Part shown: positions 7,819 through 15,501 of the stretch, one piece after another
Layout of the letters: each line of letters starts with the position of its first letter
Numbering within the stretch: position 1 is the stretch's first letter
From: Algoriphagus sp.
Lineage (GTDB): Bacteria > Bacteroidota > Bacteroidia > Cytophagales > Cyclobacteriaceae
Length of the DNA stretch: 64,000 bases
Direction of reading: 5' to 3'
Assembly: GCF_030694375.1 (NCBI RefSeq)
Contig: NZ_JAUXYL010000041.1
Span: forward strand, 304,798 to 368,797
Notes under the pieces: model-generated
The model's database searches: none
Told to the model about the DNA's origin: nothing
Seen by the model: only the letters and a program-made list of their open reading frames with translations
Position numbers and translations under genes: made by a program

Positions 7819-7841
7819 AAACTATTGAATTTCAATAGTTT
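7819..7841. promoter_or_regulatory. Perfect palindrome upstream of the methyltransferase (operator or leader hairpin)
   Basis: AAACTATTGAA (7819-7829) and TTCAATAGTTT (7831-7841) form an 11-bp perfect inverted repeat with a single central base. It lies 31 bp upstream of the start codon. The size and symmetry fit a dimeric repressor site, but a leader hairpin is also possible. Confidence 0.55.
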
Positions 7842-7933
7842 GAATAAGTTACTATTTCCGACCCAAATAAAAAAAACACATCCTATAAAGGGAAGGCATT
7901 GTAGTAGTCTATTCCTTTTAAACTAAAAAAATA

Positions 7934-8689
7934 TCAAAATAACCCTAGCATAAACTCTTTTCCCCATGAAGACTCTCCCAGTATAAAACTCAGGATGACA
8001 CCAAACCAATAAAAACCAAAACAGCCCCAGGTAATCGGAAGAACTTTACCCAATTGCATTCGGTCATAAAAAAGTACACTGATTGAAATCACAAGTAATA
8101 ATCCTAATCCAAAAACTGGCCCTGCTTCAATGCCGCCAAGTGTTCCAACTATTCCACTAATTCGAAATACTGCTGCAAAAAGGAAAACTAAGCCTGAAAA
8201 AAACATCAAGCGCTTATGTGCCTCAGGGTTTTTCCGCTCTGCTATTCCCAATCCAACAAACGAGGAGAATAATAAGCTCATAAAAAAATCCAGCCAAAGA
8301 ATACCTGACAAACCTGGCTCTATTTCTTGCACAGTTTTTCCAAGAGCAAATGACAACTCTTCCATTCGGGAGGGGAATAAACTAATCACCCAAAGTGTTG
8401 ACGCAAGTACAAAAAATGCCCATATCGCTCCAAAGTAGCCAATTTTCCGATGCAGATTTAGACTTCTATTTTTAATTAAAGTGGATTGAACTACCAGAAA
8501 TACATACCAAACCGTGAGCACTAAGCCATGTAAAATATACGGGATAGGAAGTCCTTCAGGGTAAAATGGTTGCGCTTCAATCCAAAATTTTAGGAAAAAA
8601 CTCGGAGCAAAACCAATAAAAACCAGACATAAAAATATCCAGGTCATGGCATGGAAATATGGTGGACTGATGGACTTTGCCCTTTTCAT
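7934..8689 (-). CDS. Polytopic membrane protein of unknown function
   Basis: The 251-residue product is almost entirely hydrophobic, with about seven predicted membrane helices (roughly residues 13-33, 48-68, 85-107, 128-148, 158-178, 188-206 and 222-242). Conserved-looking polar residues sit between helices: His13 near the N-terminus, HGLVLTVWYVFLVVQSTLI, HRKIGYFGAIWA and HKRLMFF. Pairs of His in membrane loops can bind haem or metal, but there is no family match I can name. It is transcribed on the same strand as the methyltransferase, 145 bp upstream of it, and alone by spacing. The start ATG at 8689 is followed by a short basic segment (MKRAKS), fitting inside-N topology. Confidence 0.75.
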   Translation of the reverse strand: MKRAKSISPPYFHAMTWIFLCLVFIGFAPSFFLKFWIEAQPFYPEGLPIPYILHGLVLTVWYVFLVVQSTLIKNRSLNLHRKIGYFGAIWAFFVLASTLWVISLFPSRMEELSFALGKTVQEIEPGLSGILWLDFFMSLLFSSFVGLGIAERKNPEAHKRLMFFSGLVFLFAAVFRISGIVGTLGGIEAGPVFGLGLLLVISISVLFYDRMQLGKVLPITWGCFGFYWFGVILSFILGESSWGKEFMLGLF

Positions 8690-8783
8690 GCATACAAATT
8701 AAAAATCAAATCGGAATTAACCCTTGATTTTCAATCAAATTCAAAAAAGCTGAAATCGGCAAGGCTCCATAATCCGAGTTGGG

Positions 8784-9365
8784 TCAATTATGAACTTCAG
8801 GAAAATTGATAACCAACTTTGCTACACGAGCTCCAAGCCCAAAACCTTTTTTCAAAAACACATCCTCTGCTTTTCCGGAATCAAAAGGGACTTCACCTGT
8901 CACCGCTGATGCGCCAAATGCCGCCTCAGCTTCTTCACCTCCGACAACGATCAGTCCATGAATCAGCATCGAATGCAGAATGTTCAGCATGACCAGCTCT
9001 TCCCCGATCGAAATCCCACCTCCCGTTGAAAATGCCGCTCCGATCTTATTTTTCAAAGGTCTACCCTCAAAGGGCCAAGAATTGATAAACTCCTGAACAG
9101 CGGGAGCGATATTAGCATTATAAACGGGTGAACCGACAATGATTGCTCGCGCATCAAATAAATGCTGAGAAGTGACTTGATCGATCGAAAGAAGAGTCAC
9201 CGTTACTCCGTCGACAGACTTGGCTCCTTCTGCAATTGACTCCGCCAATGCTTTGGTACTTCCTGATTGGGAATAGTAGGCAATTAAAACCTCTGGTTGT
9301 TTCTGGGCAAAGGAATTCAAAACAATCCCTAATCCAAAACAAATTAATAAGACGATTTTCCTCAT
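8784..9365 (-). CDS. Exported flavodoxin / WrbA-like flavoprotein
   Basis: The 193-residue product carries a signal peptide (MRKIVLLICFGLGIVLNSFAQ) in front of a complete flavodoxin-like domain. The FMN phosphate loop is YYSQSGSTKALAE (residues 30-42), the second loop is GSPVYNANIAP, and the third is FSTGGGISIGEE. This matches NAD(P)H:quinone oxidoreductase/WrbA-type folds, which are normally cytoplasmic. Export by Sec would require FMN to be added outside, so periplasmic function is unusual and inferred. It lies six bases downstream of an SDR gene, which suggests co-expression, and both could act in redox metabolism. The signal peptide is unambiguous. Confidence 0.85.
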   Translation of the reverse strand: MRKIVLLICFGLGIVLNSFAQKQPEVLIAYYSQSGSTKALAESIAEGAKSVDGVTVTLLSIDQVTSQHLFDARAIIVGSPVYNANIAPAVQEFINSWPFEGRPLKNKIGAAFSTGGGISIGEELVMLNILHSMLIHGLIVVGGEEAEAAFGASAVTGEVPFDSGKAEDVFLKKGFGLGARVAKLVINFPEVHN

Positions 9366-9371
9366 ATCTGG

Positions 9372-10163
9372 TTATTTTGGGGCGATTTTGTCGGCAACTT
9401 TTCTCATTAGGTTAGGGAAATATTTCCCAATGAAAACGACCACTTTACCATGTCCCGTAAACACAAAAACTTTTTTTCTTTTTTGAATCGCTGCTACCAT
9501 TACTTTTGAGGCCTTATCAGTTGGCCACATTAAATTAGCCGGCCTTGGATCCTGACGATGGGGATGAAAATGTCCTTCATTATCTATTCGGGTGATATTA
9601 CTGTCTACAAATCCGGGATGGATAGTCGTGCAAGAAACTCCACTTCCCTTAAGCTCAACCTGCAAAGACTCTCCAATATTGTGGACAGCAGCTTTAGATG
9701 CTCCATAGGCTCCAATTCCCGGATTCGGGACAAAGGCCGCCACACTGCCGATTAGTGCTAATCTACCTTTTGTTTTTTTTAAGTGTGGCAATGCATATTT
9801 GCAGGTTAATGCCAATCCCGTCACATTTCCTGCAAATTGCCGCTGCCAATCCGCTTCAGTCAATTGCTCAATTGAACCCATCACACCAAATCCAGCATTG
9901 GCAACCGCTACGTCAAGCTTTCCAAAATCAGACAGGATTTGATCGACACAAGTCTCGATTGTTTTCGGATCCAGTACATCGCAAAAGTAGGCTTTGGCTT
10001 TTCCACCCTTGGATTCGATTTCTTGAACCACTGAATTTAATTCATCCATTCTTCGGGCTGAAACAGCCACGGTAGCTCCTTGTGAAGCAAATTCAAGAGC
10101 CATTCCCCGGCCTAGGCCTGAAGATGCTCCTGTAATCCAGACTACCTGATTTTGTTGATTCAT
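9372..10163 (-). CDS. Short-chain dehydrogenase/reductase (SDR)
   Basis: The ATG at 10163 is chosen because the Rossmann motif follows at once (VVWITGASSGLGRG, TGASSGLG at residues 11-18). An upstream in-frame start would add 12 unrelated residues. The 263-residue enzyme has the classical SDR features: NAG at 89-91, catalytic Ser140, Tyr153 and Lys157 (YGASK), and PG at the C-terminal side of the cofactor site (TIHPGFVDSN). A hydrophobic C-terminal stretch and basic tail (KVADKIAPK) are typical of lipid-acting SDRs. The substrate cannot be read from sequence. It sits between the ATPase gene (40 bp gap) and the flavodoxin gene (6 bp gap), probably in one transcript. Confidence 0.9.
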   Translation of the reverse strand: MNQQNQVVWITGASSGLGRGMALEFASQGATVAVSARRMDELNSVVQEIESKGGKAKAYFCDVLDPKTIETCVDQILSDFGKLDVAVANAGFGVMGSIEQLTEADWQRQFAGNVTGLALTCKYALPHLKKTKGRLALIGSVAAFVPNPGIGAYGASKAAVHNIGESLQVELKGSGVSCTTIHPGFVDSNITRIDNEGHFHPHRQDPRPANLMWPTDKASKVMVAAIQKRKKVFVFTGHGKVVVFIGKYFPNLMRKVADKIAPK

Positions 10164-10203
10164 AGGGAAAAGAATTTGTGCCTCCCTCAAGGTAATCATT
10201 CAC

Positions 10204-11631
10204 TCAAACTTCTTCAAACAAGGCATCCATTGTCACTTCACTTTGCACCAGCATATCGCTGTAGGTATTTCGATGCAGGCCATAGGTGCTGACAAATGCA
10301 AAATGTACCGCGCTTTTGGTTTTTGAAACTTCCTTGAACACAGCGATTTTTGACCTTAGTTGATCCGCATATTCCTTGTTGATGGCGAAGGTATCTAGGT
10401 GAAATTTGCACTCACAGATTGTAATCACATGATCCCGCCGATCAATCAGCAGATCTATTTGTGCGCCTTTGTCACCAGTCGACCCCCTCCAGGCAGCATG
10501 CTCGGCCTGAATTCCACTTATTCCAAGTGCCTTTTTGATTTGGAAAACATGATCTAGGCATACCTGCTCAAAAGTAAACCCTTGCCAAGCGCGATGTGCA
10601 GGCTGATCTATTAACTTAAGCCAATCATTGCTTTGTGGTTTTTGAAGAAATCGGAAATGAAAAGCAGTGAAATAGTCTGAAAGTCTATAAATCGTATTTT
10701 TCAGTTTTCTATCCAAGGCCGGATAAGAAGTGATAAATCCACTTTCCTCCAAATCCACGAGTACTTTGCTCAAGGTTCCGCCGGATTGAAGCCCGGAGTT
10801 GTGAATGATTTCGCTACGTGCCATTCCGTAGGTTTTGGCAGAAAGCACCTCGACCACTTTTTCGTAGACTTCATGTCGCTTGAAGAGCGCACGGTAGAGG
10901 TTGTGAAACTCATTTCTGAGCAATCCGCTTTTTTCAAAAAACAGCTCTTGAATGTTCTGAGCTGCACTTTTCCCAGCCTCCACCGCATCCAAATAGTAGG
11001 GAATCCCACCCAAACACATGTACAATTGGATGATTTGATAGCGATCCAGTTGACAATTGTTGGATTTAAGTAATTCCTCGGCTTCTCCCAGCGTAAAGGG
11101 TTCAATTTTCATCTGAGCCGTGACACGATTATGCAGGCCACCAGTACTATTGATGACCTCGGTAAGCATCCAAGAAGCCGCCGAACCACAGACGATCAGC
11201 AAAATATCGGTTCGGTGAGTGGCCCAGGCATTCCAAAAATGCTCTAACCCCATCAGAAAGTCTGAGCCATGCGTATGCATCCAGGGCAGTTCATCTATGA
11301 AAATGACCAGTTTCCCATCCTTTTTTTTGAGCTCTAGATGCATTCTCAAGCGCTGAAATGCTTCCAACCAATTCTGCGCTGGGGAATCAAAAACCAAATG
11401 TGATTGACGATTCAGCTCGGTATCAAAATTGAAAAGCTGCTGTTCTGTCGTCGCATTGGCCATTCCGGTCATAAAAAAATCAAACTGATAGTGGAAATAT
11501 TCCTTGACCAAAAAGGTCTTTCCAACCCGTCTTCGACCATATACAGCCAGAAATTCTGACTTTTTACTTTTCAGCAATTTCTTGAACCGTTCCCTAGGTT
11601 TCTTCCGTCCGATCAAACTTGGATTATCCAC
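10204..11631 (-). CDS. AAA-type ATPase with C-terminal DUF234 nuclease-like domain
   Basis: The 475-residue protein belongs to the archaeal-type ATPase family found widely in Bacteroidota. Walker A is GRRRVGKT (residues 32-39) and Walker B is LVIFIDE (108-114). A winged-helix part follows at about 255-325. The C-terminal DUF234 region (about 390-420, GAQIDLLIDRRDHVITICECKFH) carries the D...E.K pattern of PD-(D/E)XK nucleases. It starts with GTG at 11631: no ATG is available before the in-frame stop TAA at 11637-11635. Just upstream is a 3 x 52-bp palindromic array covering the promoter. The role is unknown; similar proteins are suspected of acting in DNA maintenance or conflict. Confidence 0.88.
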   Translation of the reverse strand: MDNPSLIGRKKPRERFKKLLKSKKSEFLAVYGRRRVGKTFLVKEYFHYQFDFFMTGMANATTEQQLFNFDTELNRQSHLVFDSPAQNWLEAFQRLRMHLELKKKDGKLVIFIDELPWMHTHGSDFLMGLEHFWNAWATHRTDILLIVCGSAASWMLTEVINSTGGLHNRVTAQMKIEPFTLGEAEELLKSNNCQLDRYQIIQLYMCLGGIPYYLDAVEAGKSAAQNIQELFFEKSGLLRNEFHNLYRALFKRHEVYEKVVEVLSAKTYGMARSEIIHNSGLQSGGTLSKVLVDLEESGFITSYPALDRKLKNTIYRLSDYFTAFHFRFLQKPQSNDWLKLIDQPAHRAWQGFTFEQVCLDHVFQIKKALGISGIQAEHAAWRGSTGDKGAQIDLLIDRRDHVITICECKFHLDTFAINKEYADQLRSKIAVFKEVSKTKSAVHFAFVSTYGLHRNTYSDMLVQSEVTMDALFEEV

Positions 11632-11640
11632 AATTTATTT

Positions 11641-11796
11641 ATTTTCAGCCAAAACTGCTATAAAAATACTATTTCTGGCTGGAAATAAAATATTTTACAG
11701 CCTAAAATTATATTTTCTATTAGGTTTTGGCTGTAAATAAACATTTTCGCAGCCAAAATTGAGTTAAATAGTAGAGTTTTGGCTGGAAATTAATTG
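11641..11796. repeat. Three tandem 52-bp palindromic repeats in the ATPase promoter region
   Basis: Units start at 11641, 11693 and 11745. Each carries CAGCC at positions 6-10 and GGCTG at 37-41, so the half-sites are spaced 31, 21, 31, 21, 31 bp along the array. Around them are AAAA after CAGCC, TTTT before GGCTG in two of the three units (TTCT in the first), and AAAT after it; the centres are AT-rich and variable. Each unit is a long imperfect dyad. The array ends 9 bp before the GTG start and covers the space where the promoter must lie. It may bind a protein, possibly the ATPase itself (inference). Confidence 0.9.
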
Positions 11797-11807
11797 AAAA
11801 GCAAATA

Positions 11808-11838
11808 AAAATCCCGCCATTGAGTGCGGCGGGATTTT
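11808..11838. terminator. Terminator downstream of the M14 peptidase gene
   Basis: AAAATCCCGCC (11808-11818) pairs with GGCGGGATTTT (11828-11838). It follows the minus-strand peptidase stop codon by 25 bp and has a T-run on that strand. Confidence 0.85.
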
Positions 11839-11862
11839 CTTAATTAAATGATTACAAATCAC

Positions 11863-13608
11863 TTACTTCTTCCAACTCGCCTTTCCGCCTTTGGCAGAGT
11901 CTACGGTGATGCTGTAGTTAGACGCAGAAGAAACAATCCACTTCACTTTCACTGCACCCATTCCCGGGATATTTTCCACGGCCATTTTTTCAGGCGAGGA
12001 TTTCTGCTCCTTGAATTTCTTCATGTCTTCATCCTCTACCACAAATCCAGCCACTACTTTGGCACCTGTAATGCTTACATAATCCGGTCGCTCGATTTTG
12101 TATTTCAAATCCTGACTGGCGTGAGTTGGCATCATTCGCTCATTGAAAATAGTCGCCGTGATTGCTTTCAATCCTCCGCCAAGATCTTCTTCTTTCACAT
12201 CCATTACAGAAAGTTTTGGCGTGTGATACGCATGATAGATGGTGAAGGCTGAATTACGGTGCGCATCCTGTTCCAGCAAAAATCCCGGATGGGCACGCCC
12301 AAAGTTCTTCTTGAATCCTCCAATCTCGACTGTGCCAAATTGCGGATGGTTGTACTCTTTAAAATCAACAAAGGCATCGCCAAAAGTCAATAACTGATCC
12401 ACCTTGAGCTGCTCATCCTGATTTCCCCTTCCAGCTTCCTTATTAAAATAAAGGTAAGGAACCATCAATTCGTTAGTGTAGGTGAATATTCCTCTGTTGC
12501 CATAGAACCAGTCCAATTCTCCACCAAAGACAGAGTATAAGTCTTTGTAGACCGTCAGGTAACGGTAACCAGGGATCATTTCCTCTCCCTTTTTGCCGAT
12601 CGCATCATAGATTCGAATGTCCTCTCTGTTGTAGGTATTGAGATCTTCCTCAGCTCCAGGTCCACGAAGAATCATCCCTCCTGAATTATGGAAGCTTTGT
12701 GCTCCGGCGATGTTTGGATGCTTCATCACGAACTCCATCACGGCACGATTCTCGGGCAGAGTAAACGGATAGCGCATTGCGCCTCGCTGAATGTAATCCG
12801 GCTGCCAGTTCCAGCCCCAATCACGGTTTGGATCATAATATCCAACACCATCCTCATTGACTTCTCCGTCCCCATCATTGTCCATGCCTTCTTGCCCCAG
12901 CATTTCGTAGGTACCAACCTGATCAGGGCCTACTGCCATCAATTTTCTCGGATCCAGAGGATCTTTGATAAATCGTCCAGTAGGAGATTTGCGGATCATC
13001 ATGGTGATATGTCCGTCCCCGTCGAGATCATTCATCATATCTTCACCAGCTTGACCATCTCCGTCATTGTCCAACACAATCATGCCGGATCTTGGAGAAT
13101 TGGCAGTGTTCGGCTCCTTGAAGAAATTATTTCTAGCGTCTGGATTAATTGTTGGAGTGATGTAAAAGGTCTTGTCCCGGAGCAATTCCTGAATAAACTT
13201 CGTATCCACATGCATTTCAGTTAGATACCAAGCGACATAGAGCGAAAACTCGCCCCCCTGAATCTCATTGGAGTGGATATTTCCATCAATCCACATGGCC
13301 GGTTTGTCAGTATCTTTTCCTGTAGAAAAGTCAGTGATTGTCAGCGTCAGAATATCTCTCCCTTCGAAGGATTTACCGATAGATTCGATTTTCGCCAATT
13401 TTGGGTGAGCAGCGGCGATTTTTTTCATCCAATCCCAAAGTCCTTCGGCGCTGTAATAGCGGTTCCAGGCGATTTCTACTTTTGGCTTGTGGGGTGATCC
13501 AATTGCCCGGAAATAATTCTCCTGCTGTGCATTGGCATCGAAAGAGCCCAGACATAATGCACTCAAAGCCAAGGCAACGATTAGTTTTGTTGTTTTTAGT
13601 GTATTCAT
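11863..13608 (-). CDS. M14 zinc carboxypeptidase, catalytic residues intact
   Basis: The start ATG at 13608 is used because it opens a clean signal peptide (MNTLKTTKLIVALALSALCL to DANAQ); an in-frame ATG at 13701 lies inside a repeat element. The 581-residue enzyme has the M14 zinc site His112-x-x-Glu115 (GNIHSNE) and His307 (SFHNSGG). Substrate-binding NRDW lies at 261-264 and catalytic Glu380 is in YTNELMVPY. Two calcium-binding-like insertions occur: DNDGDGQAGED...DLDGDG (180-199) and DNDGDGEVNEDG (243-254). It is secreted and would trim peptides from the C-terminus. A catalytically degraded paralogue is encoded directly upstream. Confidence 0.92.
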   Translation of the reverse strand: MNTLKTTKLIVALALSALCLGSFDANAQQENYFRAIGSPHKPKVEIAWNRYYSAEGLWDWMKKIAAAHPKLAKIESIGKSFEGRDILTLTITDFSTGKDTDKPAMWIDGNIHSNEIQGGEFSLYVAWYLTEMHVDTKFIQELLRDKTFYITPTINPDARNNFFKEPNTANSPRSGMIVLDNDGDGQAGEDMMNDLDGDGHITMMIRKSPTGRFIKDPLDPRKLMAVGPDQVGTYEMLGQEGMDNDGDGEVNEDGVGYYDPNRDWGWNWQPDYIQRGAMRYPFTLPENRAVMEFVMKHPNIAGAQSFHNSGGMILRGPGAEEDLNTYNREDIRIYDAIGKKGEEMIPGYRYLTVYKDLYSVFGGELDWFYGNRGIFTYTNELMVPYLYFNKEAGRGNQDEQLKVDQLLTFGDAFVDFKEYNHPQFGTVEIGGFKKNFGRAHPGFLLEQDAHRNSAFTIYHAYHTPKLSVMDVKEEDLGGGLKAITATIFNERMMPTHASQDLKYKIERPDYVSITGAKVVAGFVVEDEDMKKFKEQKSSPEKMAVENIPGMGAVKVKWIVSSASNYSITVDSAKGGKASWKK

Positions 13609-13704
13609 CTGTTCTTTAGTTTTTTTTAATCGGTCAGATGGAATCTCGCATGACTGATAATTATTCCACTGTTCAGCTTGCTGTGATATGCTCGATTTCA
13701 TGGC
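13609..13704 (-). repeat. Intercistronic repeat element, copy between two M14 genes
   Basis: Read on the minus strand it begins two bases after the TAA of the upstream M14 gene's product with GCCATGAAATCGAGCAT and ends at the base before the start codon of the next M14 gene. It shares ATGAAATCGAGCAT, ATTCCATCTGACC and an A-rich tail with the copies at 4567 and 28181. An ATG inside it (13701) is open in frame with the downstream gene for 31 codons, which extends the apparent peptidase start. Confidence 0.8.
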
Positions 13705-15291
13705 TTAGAGTTTTACAGTTTGAGTGGCAAAACCTGCGTGAGGAGCTCCTGCTTTGATCGTAATATTTCCTGACCCACGAATGATCCAGCTCAGCGTAGT
13801 TTTTTCAAAGGCATCCATAGAATCAACTAGTTTGATTTTGTCTCCCGAAACAACCTTGTCAGAAGTTGCATCTATATCTATCCTGATTTTTCTCAGCCAG
13901 CGTGATTTAGCTCCCATTTCTGAATGAGTCGGAAGCGGGGAATTATTGAATAAATCAACAGTAACTCTGGTCAGTCCATTCCCAAGAGATTCTGTTTTCA
14001 GGTTGTGGAATTCCAGCTTGGGTTGCATTTCCGCTAATTTCAAGATGAAAGCAGTATGCTCATCAGCGATTGCACCTACTTTTTCGAAAGGAGGATTGAC
14101 CATTACGAATGGCTTGATTCCACCGACTTCAACTTTTTGATTTGGAAAATCAGGATGCTTCACCTCAGTCCAAGGCACGAATGAGTTCCATCCCAATGAA
14201 TCTGCCCATGCCAAATAGTTGACTTCTGCGTTTGTTTTGCCTTTAAATTCAGGGGTCCAATAACCCGGCGTACTGAAACTCAATCTTGCAAAATGGAAAT
14301 AGGCCCACTGAAAGAAATCACCATCAGTTCCCTGATTGGTTTGCTGAAAAGCTTTTTGGCTTACAGTCTCATTGTAAATTCCTGAAACCAAGGCATTGAT
14401 CGCCTGATCTTTTTCCAAAATGGAAGTTACAACCCGCTTTTTGGCATCGCCTGCATTGTATTTTAACGGAGTGCTGAGATTATTCGCAGGGGAGAAAGTT
14501 ACAAAAGCGAAGATGTTCCATTGCTCAAAGAGATAGTCGAGCAATGCTCTGCTCTCCTTTTGAGAAACAGCGATATCTCCTGCCAATGGCTCAAAAACCG
14601 GGAATTTGTAGGTTAATGATCTGTTGAAAGCGACACCTTCCTTCAGATCTTCAGCAAATTTCCCGTCCTTATCATCGTCTTTGCTTTCTTTGTAAACTCG
14701 GTATTTTCCGGATTCTCCCTTTGACCGATCCGCTTTTACCAGCACACGCTCATCGTCTTTGGATACCATCCAGTCCCCCATCTGATCTTCTACTCGCATC
14801 CACGTGATCATTCCATCCCCATTGAGATCGGAGTATCCACTTTCTCCCATCTTACCATCCCGATCGTGATCCATAGGAACGGCATTTCCTCGTCGCTCAT
14901 ACTTTAGCGCTGCATGATACTGCTCATAAGCATCCGGAGACATGTTTGGAAAAATGTAAAAGGTCGTTTTTTCTAGGACTGCACTGTTTTCAGCTACCAG
15001 CTTCTCCGCAAATTGAAGTGCAACCTCTACGCTGAGTACGTGAAAGCCTTCGACGCCTCCTACCACAGCAATTGCCGGTTTTTCATCTTTTTTGCCTGTT
15101 CCGACTTTGAGGACATAGATATCTTTGCCTCCATCGGTTTTTGTCAGTGATTTTAACTCCACAGAAGCATTGCTTCCTAGTTTTTGGAGTCGTTGGGTGA
15201 CCTGACTGAGTGTGGGGTAGTCTGACTGTGCGAAAGTATCGCTGCATATCAAGCACCCCAGCAACAGCCCGGTGAGTAATAATTTTCTCAT
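13705..15291 (-). CDS. M14 peptidase-like protein, catalytic residues lost
   Basis: The 528-residue paralogue of the next gene has a signal peptide (MRKLLLTGLLLGCLICSDTFAQ) and the same layout. However, the zinc motif reads GGVEGFH, with Glu81 and His84, so the usual HxxE order is swapped to ExxH. The third His is absent (TFSPANN instead of SFHNSGG), and the catalytic Glu region reads STPGYW. The NRxx pair and the calcium-like motif (DHDRDGKMGE...DLNGDG) remain. It is probably a non-catalytic binding or regulatory partner of the intact enzyme. Loss of activity is inferred from these residues. The gene is complete, with no frameshift. A tail-to-head arrangement with 96 bp of repeat element separates the two. 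Confidence 0.88.
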   Translation of the reverse strand: MRKLLLTGLLLGCLICSDTFAQSDYPTLSQVTQRLQKLGSNASVELKSLTKTDGGKDIYVLKVGTGKKDEKPAIAVVGGVEGFHVLSVEVALQFAEKLVAENSAVLEKTTFYIFPNMSPDAYEQYHAALKYERRGNAVPMDHDRDGKMGESGYSDLNGDGMITWMRVEDQMGDWMVSKDDERVLVKADRSKGESGKYRVYKESKDDDKDGKFAEDLKEGVAFNRSLTYKFPVFEPLAGDIAVSQKESRALLDYLFEQWNIFAFVTFSPANNLSTPLKYNAGDAKKRVVTSILEKDQAINALVSGIYNETVSQKAFQQTNQGTDGDFFQWAYFHFARLSFSTPGYWTPEFKGKTNAEVNYLAWADSLGWNSFVPWTEVKHPDFPNQKVEVGGIKPFVMVNPPFEKVGAIADEHTAFILKLAEMQPKLEFHNLKTESLGNGLTRVTVDLFNNSPLPTHSEMGAKSRWLRKIRIDIDATSDKVVSGDKIKLVDSMDAFEKTTLSWIIRGSGNITIKAGAPHAGFATQTVKL

Positions 15292-15501
15292 AGGGAAATT
15301 AGTTTCGGGTTATTTTCTGAATATAAGAATCAATAATTCAATGGAAGTTTAGGCAAAAAAGGCAATAAATCAGGCAGGGATTTTTCAGAAAAAAGAAATC
15401 AGCCTCAAGCGGATATGGCCAAGGATAAGTGGCGCATGTTCAAATAATGGTTTGTGTTGTGATTAAAATTGTCTTATTTAAGAAAAACTAATCAAACTAC
15501 T

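Noticed and set aside
11641..11796. Regular repeats looked like a small CRISPR array
   Set aside because: Units are tandem without spacers, are long imperfect palindromes rather than direct repeats with unique spacers, and no cas gene is near.
13609..13701. 31-residue extension of the intact M14 enzyme
   Set aside because: The extension lies within an intercistronic repeat found at two other loci, and the signal peptide begins at 13608.
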